Positions 1-10,370 are shown, counted from the stretch's first letter. The stretch is DNA of 45,441 bases from Cetobacterium sp. 2A (GCF_014250685.1 NZ_JACFAJ010000003.1:1-45441), one strand, 5' to 3'. Made by a program: numbers and translations. Notes: generated by a model not told the origin, from the sequence alone.

Positions 1-2374
1 AACTGATTTAGTGAATATAAAGGATTTACTTCCAGAAAAATTGCCAATACTTCCACTTGTTACAAGACCAATTTTTCCAAATATAATGATTCCATAACTT
101 TTTCAGGAGATGAATTTTTACATTCAATAAAAGAGGCTGAAGAGAAATATGGTGGATTTATGGGATTAGTTTTTGCTAAGGAAGTTGACGAGGATGATTA
201 TTTTAAATCGAATCTTTATACAGTAGGAACCGTTGTTAAAATTCATAAAACAACCCTTCTTTCTCCAAATAGTATGCAAGTTATTGTACAAGGAGTAGGA
301 AGATTTAAGAAAAAAGAAGTTGTTTCATCAGATATTGGAATCTTATGGAGCGTAACGTATAATAAGGAACTAGAAGGGTCACCAACAGATGAAGTTAAAG
401 CATATATGTTAAGCTATAAATGACATCTCTTAAAGAGATTTTTAAAGTTAATCCAATTTTGCAAGAGGAGTTAAAACTTTTAATGTCTCAAGTTTCTTAT
501 GATAGACCAGGGATTCTTATAGACTTAATATCTTCTATGCTAAAAACAGAAGGAAAAGAACTCCAAACACTTCTTGAAGAATTTGATTTAGAACATCGGT
601 TCGAGAAGATTATTAACTATGTTAAAAAAAGAGTTAGAAATCTCACAATTACAAATGAAAATATCTAAACAGATAGATGAAAAAATAAACAAACAACAAA
701 AAGAATATTTTTTAAGAGAACAGCTAAAGGTAATTAAACAAGAACTAGGAATGGAAAAGGATGAAAAATCTGCAGATTAGATAAGATTAGAGAAAGATTA
801 AAACATATAAAATTATCTCCTGAAGCAAAAGAATGTAGTTACGGAACAAATGGAAAAACTAAATCTTTTAGATAAAAGCTCACCAGAATATCATATAACT
901 AGATCTTATATAGAGTCTATTGTGGAATTACCATGGGGAGTTTATTCAAAAGATAGATTGGATATAAAAAAATCTAAAACAATTTTAGATAAAGACCATT
1001 ATGGTTTAGAAGATGTAAAAACTAATATATTAGAGTTTATAAGTACAGTTATGAAAACTGGAAATGTAAGTGGATCAATACTTTGTTTAGTTGGACCTCC
1101 GGGAGTTGGAAAAACTTCTATTGGAAAATCTATTGCAGAGGCATTAAATAGAAAATTTTATAGATTCTCAGTTGGTGGTATGGTTGATGAAGCTGAGATA
1201 AAAGGGCATAGAAGAACTTATGTTGGTGCTATGCCAGGAAAAATAATTCAAGCATTAAAATTATTAAAGACAACAAATCCTGTAATAATGATAGATGAAA
1301 TTGATAAAATAGGAAACAGCTTCAGAGGCGACCCTGCATCGGCACTCCTTGAGGTACTAGATCCAGAGCAAAATAAAGAATTTTTAGATCATTATTTAGA
1401 TATTAGATATGACTTATCAAAAATATTATTTGTAACAACAGCTAACCAATTAGATACAATACCAAGGCCACTACTTGATAGAATGGAAATAATACAATTG
1501 CCAGGATATATTTTAGAAGAGAAGCTTCAAATTGCAACAAAATATTTGATTCCTCATCAGTTAAAAGAACATGGTCTTGATAATAAGGAATTAGTATTAG
1601 TAAGACTGCATTAGAGGATATGATAGACAAGTATGCAAGAGAGGCCGGAGTTAGAAACCTAGAAAAGGCAATTAAAAAAATAATGAGAAAAGTAACACTT
1701 AAAATAGCTGAGGGAAATACTGAAAAAATCAAAATAACAGATAAAAATTTAGAAGAATATTTAGGAGCTCCAGTATTTTGTTACAGAAGAACTGTATCAA
1801 AAAGAAATTCCAGGAGTAACCTTAGGTCTGGCTTGGACTTCTATGGGGAGGAGCTACACTATACATAGAAGCTACAAGTATAAGTAATAAAGAGAGTGGA
1901 TTAAAGCTTACAGGACAACTTGGAGATGTAATGAAGGAATCAGCAGAAATAGCATACTCATATGTAAGATCTCATCTTTCAACAGATAAAAATTGTCCAG
2001 AGGAGAGAAAGGACTATTTTGATAAAAATAAAATTCACCTTCATGTTCCAGAAGGTGCAACTCCTAAAGACGGTCCGTCGGCTGGAATTACGATGGCACT
2101 AGCACTTTACTCTTTAGCGATAGATAAACCTGTTAGAAAAGAGCTTGCAATGACAGGAGAGTTAACTCTTACAGGGAAAGTTTTACCAATTGGAGGAGTT
2201 AGAGAAAAAACAATTGCTGCTAGAAGAGTTGGAATAAAAGAACTAATTTTTCCAAAAGATAATAAGAAAGATTTTGATAAATTACCAGATTATATAAGAG
2301 AAGGAATAAAAGCACATTTTGTAAATTACTTTGAAGATGTAATTGATATAGCTATAAAAAAAATAAGTTATTAA
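1..2374 (+). pseudogene. lon: ATP-dependent protease Lon (5' end outside window, multiple frameshifts)
   Basis: Lon is a cytoplasmic AAA+ serine protease that degrades misfolded and regulatory proteins. All parts can be read in order by changing frame: the substrate-binding N domain (about 11-750), the Walker A motif GPPGVGKT (near 1095-1120), Walker B (MIDEID, near 1290), and the protease domain with catalytic Ser in GPSAG (near 2070) and Lys in GVREKT (near 2200). The reading frame breaks about eight times (near 105, 420, 655, 780, 835, 1605, 1780 and 1850), each fixable by one base. The start lies upstream, since the first codons are already coding. So many single-base breaks in otherwise perfectly conserved protein suggest sequence errors rather than decay, although a true pseudogene cannot be excluded. 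Confidence 0.9.
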
Positions 2375-2418
2375 AAAAAGCAAGAAGGTCTATATATGAT
2401 TAGACTTTCTTGCTTTTT
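2375..2418. terminator. bidirectional intrinsic terminator between lon and corA
   Basis: An A-rich run, then a stem pairing GCAAGAAGGTCTA with TAGACTTTCTTGC around a short loop, then a T run. It has A/T tracts on both sides and lies between the convergent lon and corA genes, so it can stop transcription from both. Confidence 0.85.
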
Positions 2419-2423
2419 GTATT

Positions 2424-3389
2424 TTAAAACATCTCTTTTCTAAATAAAATCCAAGCAAGTAACATACCAAATAGAATTGCCATCAAAAGTACAATGAAAA
2501 ATCCATAAGGAGTATTTGCAAATGGAATTCCGGAAACGTTTCATTCCCCATAGTCCAGAAACAATAGTTGGAATAGCAAACACTATTGTTATGGATGTAA
2601 GCTTTTTCATAACAACGTTTAGGTTATTAGAAATAACTGAAGAAAAAGCATCTCTTGTTCCACTCAAAATACTTGAGTAGATATTTGCCATTTCAATTGC
2701 TTGTTTTGTTTCGATTATAACATCTTCAAGTAGCTCTAAATCATCTGGGTATCTTTTAACAATCTCTGTTCTCATCATTCTTTCTAAAACTGCTTCATTT
2801 GATTTTAGAGAAGTTGTAAAGTAAACCAAACTTTTTTCTAATTCGAGCAATAGCATGAGCTCTTCATTTCTCATAGAGTCTTTAAGTTGTTTTTCTATAT
2901 TATCACTTATTCTTCCAATTTGTTTTAGATAGTATAAAAAATATGTAGAGTTTCTAAATAGTAATTGTAGAATAAATCTAGTTTTTTTATAAGTAAGAAA
3001 CTTTTGATTTTTCCATTTATAAATTCTTCAATAAGAGGAAACTTAGTAGTGGATACAGTAATGATATTATCATTTAGTAGTATTATACCTAAAGGCATAG
3101 TTGTAAATGAACATCTATTTTGTTCGCTGTGCACTGGAACGTCGATAATAACCAGAATTAAGCTCTCGTCGATTTCAAGACGCGCTTTCTCCTCTTCATC
3201 AAGAGCAGCTCTAATATGCTCTTCAGGGATGTCAAAAGCGGTAGTTATAACCTTTATCTCCTCTTCAGTTGGGTGAGAGAAGGTGAATCCATGTATTTTT
3301 TTCTTTTAATTTTTCAATTTCAAGATTTTCTCCGATGACAAAAGTCTTTTTTTCAAGCAAATCATTATGACTTTTATATATTTTATCAT
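2424..3389 (-). pseudogene. corA: CorA-family Mg2+/Co2+ transporter (frameshifted)
   Basis: CorA proteins are pentameric inner-membrane channels for divalent metal ions. On the minus strand the cytoplasmic N domain, long helical stalk and two C-terminal membrane helices can be read by changing frame. The signature G-M-N ahead of the last helix appears near 2535, but an extra A in its Asn codon shifts the frame; removing it restores GMNVSGIPFANTPYG and a hydrophobic helix ending K-E-M-F. Other breaks lie near 3350 and between 2925 and 3000. The probable ATG at 3389 follows AGGAGG. The stop lies just beyond the shared terminator. The breaks look like indel errors, as in neighbouring lon and dnaN. 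Confidence 0.8.
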
Positions 3390-3397
3390 AATGCCTC

Positions 3398-4488
3398 CTA
3401 GTCTCTTAATGCAAGAGGCATTAGGATATATTTATAAGAATTATTTTCATATTCTGAAATTTCAAACATAGCTGACGATGAACTACATTTAATAATTGTA
3501 TTTTTAGAAATATTATCTATAAATTCATATAGATATTTTATATTAAGAGAGCATTTTAAATCGTCACCATTTTTAATCATGTTAACTTTTGGTTTATTTT
3601 GGCTTTACCAGAATGAGCACTCATAACTAAATTCTTTCCAGCAAAGTTTAAAAGAGCTCCATTTTTAGTTTCAACACTTGTTCTAGCAACAGTTAAAACT
3701 TTTTTTAATGCGCTTTTAAGTTCAATAGTATTAAATTCCATTTCTTTTGAAAAAGAGGAATTTGATAAAATTCCACTAAAACTAGGGAATGGTAAATTAA
3801 TTGCTTTACTAGAGAAATAGCTATTACTCCATTTGAAAATAATTAAATTGTCATTGTATCCAATTGTTATATCTTCATTTGAATCTTTTAATAATTTACA
3901 AATAATATTAACGCTTTCTAAAGGTAAAGAAAATTCTTTTTCAATACTAGACTCAGCTTCAGAACTTAAAAAAATAAGTCTATAAGAATCTGTAGAAGCT
4001 ATTTGGATTTCATTATTTTTAAATATAATTCTAAGGCAATTAATTGCCATGTTTTCATTAGAAGTTGCTGCAGCAAATTTTGTTTTATCTAAAAGTTTTA
4101 CAAATTTTGAGCTATTGATTTTAGAAATTTCTGTGAATTTAATTTCTTCAACTTCAGGATACTGTTCAGAATCTAAAACTAAGAATTCTGCTCCATGAAT
4201 CATTAAAGTTTCTTTGTTAAGAGAAAATTTTATAAACTCATCATCTAAGAGCTTGATATATTCTAAAGCTAAGAAAGGTTTTAAAATTACAACACCATTC
4301 TCTTCTATATCACCTTCGGATGTTTTTATAAAGTTTATTTCTAAATTAGTTCCTGTAAAAATTATTCTATTATCTAAAGCCTCTATTTTTAAACCTGATA
4401 TTATGGGCTTAATGGGATTTTCTTTTAATATATTATTAAAATCCGAAAGAATTTCAACTAATTTATTTCTATTTATAGAAAAAATCAT
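3398..4488 (-). pseudogene. dnaN: DNA polymerase III sliding clamp, beta subunit (one frameshift)
   Basis: The beta clamp is a ring-shaped dimer that tethers DNA polymerase III to DNA. The two frames together give about 363 residues, the normal family length, with three clamp domains and the C-terminal LMPLAL-type end (Y-I-L-M-P-L-A-L-R-D). One break near 3577-3582 sits where TTAACATG would be expected to read TTAAACATG, so a base has been lost from an A run. The start chosen is the ATG at 4488, just behind GGAGG; an in-frame TTG upstream overlaps that ribosome site. Because dnaN is essential, a sequencing error is the simplest explanation, unless an intact copy lies elsewhere. Confidence 0.9.
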
Positions 4489-4517
4489 AGTTACCTCCAA
4501 AAAAGTCTTTTAAAAAA

Positions 4518-4546
4518 ATTATACACTATTATGTAAACTCTTACAA
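4518..4546 (-). promoter_or_regulatory. sigma70-type promoter for dnaN
   Basis: Read on the minus strand, TTGTAA (4546-4541) is followed after 17 bp by a perfect TATAAT (4523-4518), about 30 bp ahead of the dnaN start. Confidence 0.7.
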
Positions 4547-4613
4547 GAAAATATATTTTGTGCTATATTATAAAGATATAAAAATAATTAAATAATTAGG
4601 AGGATTGTGTATA

Positions 4614-5555
4614 ATGGCTTTTGTAATGATGATAATTGGGGTAATTGCCTTAGTTTATGGAGCGAATTTTTTAGTAGATGGAGCTTCAGTAATAGCTAAA
4701 AGATTCAATATTCCAAACTTAGTGATAGGACTTACGATAGTTGCATTTGGAACATCTGCACCTGAGCTTGTTGTAAATGTAATTGCCTCTGTACAAGGGC
4801 ATTCAGCTATAACGTTAGGAAATGTAATAGGAAGTAATCTTATTAATACTCTAGTAATCTTAGGAATAACAGCATTAATATATCCTTTAACAGTAAGTAA
4901 AACAACGACATATGTAGAAATTCCAATGTCTTTATTGGCTGCATTTATTGTTTTTCTTATGGCAAATGATATGTACTTTGATGGAATTACTTCAGTAATA
5001 GGAAAAGTAGATGGATCTATACTGCTATTATTCTTTTTAATCTTTTTAGCTTATAATTTTTACTTGATGGTATCTTCAAAAGAAGAGGAAGAGTTAGAAA
5101 TAAAAAATTATACTCCCTTAGTAGCAAGTTTAGCTTTTGTAGGGGGATTAGTTCTATTAATTTTAGGTGGAAAATTTATAGTTGATTCTGCGGTTGAAAT
5201 AGCTTCTGGCTTTGGAGTGTCAGAAAGAATAATATCTCTTACTGTCGTAGCACTGGGAACATCTCTTCCGGAACTTGCAACATCGGTTGTAGCAGCTATG
5301 AAAAAGAACTCTGATTTAGCAATAGGAAATGTCGTAGGATCAAATATATTTAATATATTCTTTATTTTAGGAATATCTACAAGTATAGCTCCTATAACTA
5401 TGATGCCTGGATCTAATTTAGAGATAGGTATAAATGTTTTTGCTAGTTTACTATTGTTATTATTTGTTGCTAGAAAGAAAAACCTTCAAAGATGGCAGGG
5501 AGCTATTATGATTGGGGTTTATGGAATATATCTTATTAAATTATTAAATTCTTAA
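4614..5555 (+). CDS. CaCA-family Na+/Ca2+ antiporter, YrbG-like
   Basis: An inner-membrane cation/Ca2+ exchanger of about 313 residues. It shows the inverted duplication of this family: two halves of five membrane helices, each with an alpha-repeat. The first repeat is GLTIVAFGTSAPELVVN and GNVIGSNLINT; the second is LTVVALGTSLPELATS and GNVVGSNIFNI, with the ion-binding Glu in each P-E-L. The ATG at 4614 follows TAGGAGG at normal spacing; an in-frame TTG at 4605 is too close to that site. It is transcribed alone, divergent from dnaN, and ends in a strong terminator. The exact ion cannot be told from sequence. Confidence 0.92.
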   Translation: MAFVMMIIGVIALVYGANFLVDGASVIAKRFNIPNLVIGLTIVAFGTSAPELVVNVIASVQGHSAITLGNVIGSNLINTLVILGITALIYPLTVSKTTTYVEIPMSLLAAFIVFLMANDMYFDGITSVIGKVDGSILLLFFLIFLAYNFYLMVSSKEEEELEIKNYTPLVASLAFVGGLVLLILGGKFIVDSAVEIASGFGVSERIISLTVVALGTSLPELATSVVAAMKKNSDLAIGNVVGSNIFNIFFILGISTSIAPITMMPGSNLEIGINVFASLLLLLFVARKKNLQRWQGAIMIGVYGIYLIKLLNS

Positions 5556-5556
5556 T

Positions 5557-5601
5557 AAAAAAAGCTGATTGGAACAATTTACATTCCAACCAGCTTTTTT
5601 A
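5557..5601. terminator. intrinsic terminator between antiporter and potD genes
   Basis: An AAAAAGCTG...TTGGAA arm pairs with TTCCAA...CAGCTTTTT, with A and T tracts on either side. It lies between convergent genes and probably works in both directions. Confidence 0.85.
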
Positions 5602-5609
5602 TTATTTTA

Positions 5610-6638
5610 TTAATCAACCATTATTTCTTGCCAATATTTATTTTGAATATCTAAAGTTTTCTTGATATCTCTTAAAATTTCAGATCCTTTTAAATCCTCC
5701 ATTTTGTAAATTGGTTCAACTTCAATAAGTTCTCTAGCAGGAACATTTATTGATGGAAGTTCTAAATGCTCAGAAACAAGTTTATAATTTTCGGGTCTAT
5801 GAATAAATTCTAAGAACTTATAAGCTGCTTCCTTATTAGGAGCATCTTTTAGTATTACAAATGAATCAACATATGCAGTATCACCCTTCTCAGGAATAAT
5901 AAAGTCTGTATGTGCTCTTTGTTCTTCATCAAGTTCTTGATAAATATTTTCAGCATAACCGTGAACTACCCAAAAATCTCCATTTGCAAATCCTTTACCA
6001 AAAGATTCAGAATCAAATTTAGCAATATTTTTCTTCCATTTTTTAACAAGATCAGAAGCTTGAGCAATAGCAGTTTCATCTTCTATAGTTTGAGAATATC
6101 CTAAAGTTCCTAAAGCAGATGTTAGAACCTCTCTCATATCGTCTAATAAAGTCATTCTACCAGCTAAGTCTGTTCTCTCATAGATTGTATAGTCTCTTGG
6201 ATAGTCTTTAACATATTTTGTATTTACAGCAATTCCAGTTGATCCCATAATATAAGGAACAGCGTAAGAATTATCTTTGTCAAAATATTGAATCTTTTCA
6301 AGAACCATTGGATCTATATTATCAAACGTAGGAAGTTTACTTTTATCCAATTTTTCTAACATATTTTCATTCATTAAAATCTCAACATAATCTGTAGAAG
6401 GAGTAACTATATCGTAACCCTTTCCTCCAGCTTTTAATTTAGCAAACATCTCTTCATTAGAAGAATAAATATCTTCGATAACCTTAATTCCTGTTTCTTT
6501 TTCAAAATTATCAAAAATTTCACTTGGAACGTAATCAGCCCATCCATAAAGATAAAGAACTTTGTTATTTTCAGTCTTATTGTCTCCACATGAAACAAGC
6601 AAAAATAGTAGTGAAATAAAAATACCAAATTTTTTCAT
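5610..6638 (-). CDS. potD: polyamine ABC transporter substrate-binding lipoprotein PotD
   Basis: Extracytoplasmic spermidine/putrescine-binding protein of 342 residues. The N-terminus is a lipoprotein signal with lipobox L-V-S-C (Cys at about residue 17). The PotD/PotF pattern follows: YLYGWADYVP, FEKETGIKV, a central PYIMGSTGIAVN and VDSFVILKDAPN near the end. The ATG at 6638 follows TTAGGAGG. The permease and ATPase genes potABC are not next to it, so it is an orphan binding protein or its operon partners lie elsewhere. The family assignment is firm; the preferred polyamine is not known. Confidence 0.92.
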   Translation of the reverse strand: MKKFGIFISLLFLLVSCGDNKTENNKVLYLYGWADYVPSEIFDNFEKETGIKVIEDIYSSNEEMFAKLKAGGKGYDIVTPSTDYVEILMNENMLEKLDKSKLPTFDNIDPMVLEKIQYFDKDNSYAVPYIMGSTGIAVNTKYVKDYPRDYTIYERTDLAGRMTLLDDMREVLTSALGTLGYSQTIEDETAIAQASDLVKKWKKNIAKFDSESFGKGFANGDFWVVHGYAENIYQELDEEQRAHTDFIIPEKGDTAYVDSFVILKDAPNKEAAYKFLEFIHRPENYKLVSEHLELPSINVPARELIEVEPIYKMEDLKGSEILRDIKKTLDIQNKYWQEIMVD

Positions 6639-6701
6639 TTAAAAAATCCTCCTAATAAAAAAAATACAATAGATAAATTCTAGTATATTTTTTAAATTAA
6701 G

Positions 6702-7913
6702 TCAAGCATCTGTAGATTTAATGGATTTTATAAAGTTATTTAAGATAGAAAAAAATTCTATTTTATAACCACTATTAAAAACAATTAGTTGTATAAACAT
6801 GAGTTCTTTAAAAAAATCATAGATATATTTTTCAAAAACAAGAGAGTTATCTAGTGCTATTTTTAATAAATTACACATTAATTTAACAATGGAAACTGTC
6901 TTATGATTTTTAAAATTTTCATTTAAAAAAATAGTAGCATCTTCTTTAAAAATAATAAACTTTTCTTCTGAAAGGGTAGTTTCAGATAACTTTGTTAAAA
7001 AGATTATAGATTTTTCAGAATCTCCATCTAAAATAGCCTCTAAAAATTCTAATAAAATTTTTCTTTTAATATCTGTAATTTCAATCATTCTATAGCAATT
7101 TCTAAAATAAAAATTATCGTCATCTTCAACTACTATATCTTTATCAGAAAGATTACTTGTAAATATTCCAATCTCCAATGCATATATAAGCCTTGTCCTT
7201 ATTATATTCAAAGCTGCATCCTTTTTTAGAAGGTTTTTTCTGAGTGCTATACTCAAAGGTCTTCCATTTTCTATAAATTCTGAAACCCACACATCAGGTT
7301 CAGAAAGATATGGGAAAGATTTTGAAAACTTTAAATGCTCAAGTTCAGGATATTTAGTTAAAAATAGTTCTTTCTTTTCTTTTAATTTTAACAGATTTTC
7401 ATTCTCGAGTTTTAAATCATATTCTATAGACATAGAATTATTACAAAAGTCTGTAAAACTTTTAAGATTTTTCGAAATATCAATTCCAGGAACATAATTA
7501 GAAACAGATTCTAATCTTTCTAAAGAGCTAATATTTTTTAAAATTTCTTCTTTATTTTTTCTAAGGACTTTAATAGATACATAAACTCTAGACTTTAAAA
7601 CCCCTTTAAAAAAGTTCGAAGTTTCTGAAACTTCAAATGGTTCATCGTCAAAATATTCTAAATTGAAAAGTAAAGGAATTTTTCTATTTAAACTTTTGAT
7701 TAAATCATTTTTTTCTCCCCTGCTTCTATTGTTATATAGAGAAAGTAATTGATAAATAACATCAACATCCATAATATCAATTCTAGAACTATAGTACTCA
7801 AGAGCTTGAACTCCAAAAAAGTCCAATTCTTTAATAAACTTATTATCAGGAATTTCATTTAAATCAAGTGTATGAAGTAATTTTAGCATTTTAAAAGTAA
7901 ACGTATAAACCAC
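6702..7913 (-). CDS. divergent AarF/UbiB (ABC1)-like protein, probable pseudokinase
   Basis: About 400 residues. The middle resembles ABC1/UbiB proteins: Y-V-P-G-I-D near residue 142 matches the family's V-x-P-G segment, IEYDLKLENENLLKL matches the ELDY..EA.N helix, and VSEFIENGRPLS matches the hinge V-M-E-x-I-x-G. The expected catalytic loop (HADPHPGN) and metal motif (DFG) are not seen: the matching stretch reads SNLSDKDIVVEDDDNFYF. An ATP-dependent kinase role is therefore doubtful. The start is unclear: the GTG at 7913 overlaps GGAGG, and the next ATG is 24 bp in. It faces away from the methyltransferase gene at 8001. Homology is my reading of sparse motifs. Confidence 0.55.
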   Translation of the reverse strand: MVYTFTFKMLKLLHTLDLNEIPDNKFIKELDFFGVQALEYYSSRIDIMDVDVIYQLLSLYNNRSRGEKNDLIKSLNRKIPLLFNLEYFDDEPFEVSETSNFFKGVLKSRVYVSIKVLRKNKEEILKNISSLERLESVSNYVPGIDISKNLKSFTDFCNNSMSIEYDLKLENENLLKLKEKKELFLTKYPELEHLKFSKSFPYLSEPDVWVSEFIENGRPLSIALRKNLLKKDAALNIIRTRLIYALEIGIFTSNLSDKDIVVEDDDNFYFRNCYRMIEITDIKRKILLEFLEAILDGDSEKSIIFLTKLSETTLSEEKFIIFKEDATIFLNENFKNHKTVSIVKLMCNLLKIALDNSLVFEKYIYDFFKELMFIQLIVFNSGYKIEFFSILNNFIKSIKSTDA

Positions 7914-7965
7914 CTCCTTTTTTTAAGTTTACCATGATTTTATAGAAATTACTTTAAAATTAATG

Positions 7966-7971
7966 TATAAT
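7966..7971 (+). promoter_or_regulatory. probable -10 box of the TrmH-HAD operon
   Basis: A perfect TATAAT sits 29 bp ahead of the start at 8001. No good -35 box is seen at 17 bp (TAGAAA), so it may be a weak promoter. Confidence 0.5.
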
Positions 7972-8000
7972 ATTCTTTAGATAAAAATTTAGGAGGACAC

Positions 8001-8777
8001 ATGGAATTTATAGTTAGTAAAGATAATGAAACCTTTAAAAAAATTAAAAAATTGAAAACAAAAAAATATAGAGATTTAGAAAAAATGTTTATAGCAGAAG
8101 GAATAAAATTTTTAGATTTTAATAAAATTCCAGAAATTATAGTAATATCAGAAAAAATTAAAGATGAAGAAAATATACAAAATAGATTAAACAAATTCGA
8201 TTGTAAAAAAATAGTAATCAACGAAAAATTATTTTCACAGTTAACATCTCAAGAAAACTCGCAAGGGATTATTATCGTATACAAATCCGAAGAACCTTCA
8301 ATAGATAAAATGTCCGATAATATTATAGTATTAAATAAAGTGTCTGACCCTGGAAACCTTGGAACTATCATAAGAGTTGCAGACTCTGCTGGTTTTAAAG
8401 ATATATTAATCACCAAAGGAAGTGTCGACCACTATAATGAAAAAGTAGTGAGAAGCAGTATGGGATCAATTTTTAATATAAACATTTATTATATAGAAGA
8501 AACTGAATTAGTAAAATTCTTAAAAACAAAACAATATAATATAATATCTACAGCATTAGAATCAGATTCAGTTCCATATACAGATATGTGTTTATTAGAA
8601 AAAAATGCAATTATATTTGGAAATGAGGGGAATGGAATAGAAGCTAGTATATTAAAAGAAAGTGACCAGAAAATTATAATTCCAATTTATGGAACTGCTG
8701 AATCATTAAATGTTGCAATGGCTTCTGGAATAATTTTATATGAAATAAGAAATAAAATAATAAAAAGAGGTAACTAA
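8001..8777 (+). CDS. TrmH/SpoU-family RNA 2'-O-methyltransferase
   Basis: Predicted SPOUT-class enzyme of 258 residues that moves a methyl group from AdoMet to a ribose 2'-OH of rRNA or tRNA. It has an N-terminal substrate-binding domain (residues 1-95) and the SpoU core: motif 1 SDPGNLGTIIRVADSAGF, motif 2 IIFGNEGNG, and motif 3 AESLNVAMASGI, which form the trefoil knot. The ATG at 8001 follows TTAGGAGG. The last codons touch the ATG of the next gene (8777), so the two are translationally coupled. The modified nucleotide is not predictable; the closest named groups are RlmB/TsnR-like enzymes. Confidence 0.9.
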   Translation: MEFIVSKDNETFKKIKKLKTKKYRDLEKMFIAEGIKFLDFNKIPEIIVISEKIKDEENIQNRLNKFDCKKIVINEKLFSQLTSQENSQGIIIVYKSEEPSIDKMSDNIIVLNKVSDPGNLGTIIRVADSAGFKDILITKGSVDHYNEKVVRSSMGSIFNINIYYIEETELVKFLKTKQYNIISTALESDSVPYTDMCLLEKNAIIFGNEGNGIEASILKESDQKIIIPIYGTAESLNVAMASGIILYEIRNKIIKRGN

Positions 8778-9571
8778 TGATTAAACTAATTGTTACAGAT
8801 ATGGATGGAACATTACTAAATGATGAAAAAGAAATAAATAATGAGTTCTGGGAAATTTTTGAAAAATTAAAAGATAAAAATATATTATTTGCGATTGCTA
8901 GTGGAAGACAATATTATAATTTATTAAAAAACTTTGAATCTATTAGAAATGACTTACTTTTTATAGCTGAAAATGGAACTTATGTAGTTAAAGATAATAT
9001 TGAATTATTTTGTAATTCTATGAATCAAGAATCTATAGTTGAACTTGTTGAGTTAGGAAGAAAACTTCCTACTTCAAATATCGTTTTATGTGGAAAAAAT
9101 AGTGCCTATATTGAATGTAATGAAGATTCGTTTATCAATGAAGTAAAAAAATACTATGAAAGATACGAAATCGTAGACGATATATTAAAAGTTAAAGATG
9201 AGGTGTTAAAAGTTACATTTTGTGATTTAACTGGAACAGAATTAAATGTTTATCCTCATTTTCAAAAGTATGAAATTATCTATAAAGTTGCTATTTCAGG
9301 AGAAATTTGGCTAGATATTACAAATTTAGATGCTGATAAAGGTGAGGCTATTCTCCAGATTCAAAATCTTTTAAACATAACATATGATGAAACTATGGTT
9401 TTTGGAGATTATTTAAATGATTTAGAAATGATGTCGACAGCAAAATATAGTTTTGCTATGGAAAATGCACATCCTAAATTAAAAGAAGTTTCAAATTTTA
9501 TAGCAAAAAACAATAATGAAAATGGTGTAATTGAGACAATAAAAGATAAAATATTTAATAAGAAGGATTAA
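8777..9571 (+). CDS. Cof-type HAD-superfamily hydrolase
   Basis: Predicted cytoplasmic phosphatase of 264 residues in the Cof/YbiV group of HAD enzymes. Motif I is TDMDGTLLN (nucleophile Asp8, acid Asp10), motif II is the Ser in I-A-S-G-R, motif III is the Lys in DADKGEAIL, and motif IV is VFGDYLNDLEMM. A C2b cap domain lies between motifs II and III. Substrates of this group are sugar phosphates or phosphorylated cofactors; this member's substrate is unknown. It is coupled to the upstream methyltransferase gene. Confidence 0.9.
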   Translation: MIKLIVTDMDGTLLNDEKEINNEFWEIFEKLKDKNILFAIASGRQYYNLLKNFESIRNDLLFIAENGTYVVKDNIELFCNSMNQESIVELVELGRKLPTSNIVLCGKNSAYIECNEDSFINEVKKYYERYEIVDDILKVKDEVLKVTFCDLTGTELNVYPHFQKYEIIYKVAISGEIWLDITNLDADKGEAILQIQNLLNITYDETMVFGDYLNDLEMMSTAKYSFAMENAHPKLKEVSNFIAKNNNENGVIETIKDKIFNKKD

Positions 9572-9629
9572 GTTCGTTTGCAAAGAATAGAAAATGGACA
9601 AAGTAAAATAAAAGGAGATGATTTAAATT

Positions 9630-10370
9630 ATGAATGAAGTAATAAATGTTTTAGAAAATCACAGAAGCATTAGAAGTTATTTAGAAAAAGATATTCCTAA
9701 AGATATTATTTTAGAAATTTTAACATCTGCCCAAGACGCTCCAAATTCTATTAATGGACAACAAACATCTGTAATTGTAATAAGAGATAAAGATACAAAA
9801 AGAAAATTGGCTGAACTTGCAGGCGGACAACCATGGATTGAAAAAGCTCCAGTATTTTTAATTTTCGTAATGGATTTTTATAAAACAGAAGTTGCTGTAA
9901 AAAAAGCGGGAAAAGTTCAAATTATAGAAGAGAGTGCTGAAGGTCTTCTTGCAGGAGCTGTAGATGCCGGTATACTTTTGGGAACTACCGTTGCAGCCGC
10001 TGAATCACTGGGACTTGGAACAGTTTGTATAGGAGGAATTAGAAATAGTCCTGAAGAGATTATAAAACTTTTAAATCTTCCTAAAAAAACATTTCCATTA
10101 GTTGGTCTAGCTCTAGGTTACCCAGCAGATAATTCTAGAAAAAAACCTAGATTACCTTTAGATACATTTATCCATGAAGAAAAATATAATCCTGAGAAAA
10201 TAGTTGAAGAAATAGATGGTTATGATAAATTAATGGATAAATATCTAATAGAGATAGGAAGGGAACAAGAAAAGAATTGGAGTGATTTTGTTTCCCAATA
10301 TTACTCTAAAGTATATTTTCCAAAAGTATATCCAATATTGAAGGAGCAAGGATTTAAAATGGATAAATAA
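9630..10370 (+). CDS. nitroreductase-family FMN oxidoreductase (NfsA/Frp-like)
   Basis: A 246-residue flavoprotein of the oxygen-insensitive nitroreductase family, reducing nitro compounds, quinones or flavins with NAD(P)H. Features are HRSIRSYLEKDI at the N-terminus (FMN phosphate-binding Arg/Ser), APNSINGQQ, LGLGTVCIGGIRN in the core, and LVGLALGYPAD near residue 165, then a long C-terminal arm as in NfsA. The ATG at 9630 follows AAGGAGATG. It is on the same strand as its neighbours with short gaps. The physiological substrate is unknown. Confidence 0.88.
   Translation: MNEVINVLENHRSIRSYLEKDIPKDIILEILTSAQDAPNSINGQQTSVIVIRDKDTKRKLAELAGGQPWIEKAPVFLIFVMDFYKTEVAVKKAGKVQIIEESAEGLLAGAVDAGILLGTTVAAAESLGLGTVCIGGIRNSPEEIIKLLNLPKKTFPLVGLALGYPADNSRKKPRLPLDTFIHEEKYNPEKIVEEIDGYDKLMDKYLIEIGREQEKNWSDFVSQYYSKVYFPKVYPILKEQGFKMDK

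Noticed and set aside
1442..1732. Long open frame on the minus strand within lon.
   Set aside because: It is a shadow of lon coding sequence, with no ribosome site and a composition typical of antisense frames.
1..4500. lon, corA and dnaN as true pseudogenes from genome decay.
   Set aside because: Clustered single-base breaks, some in A runs, in otherwise conserved sequence including an essential gene fit sequence error better.
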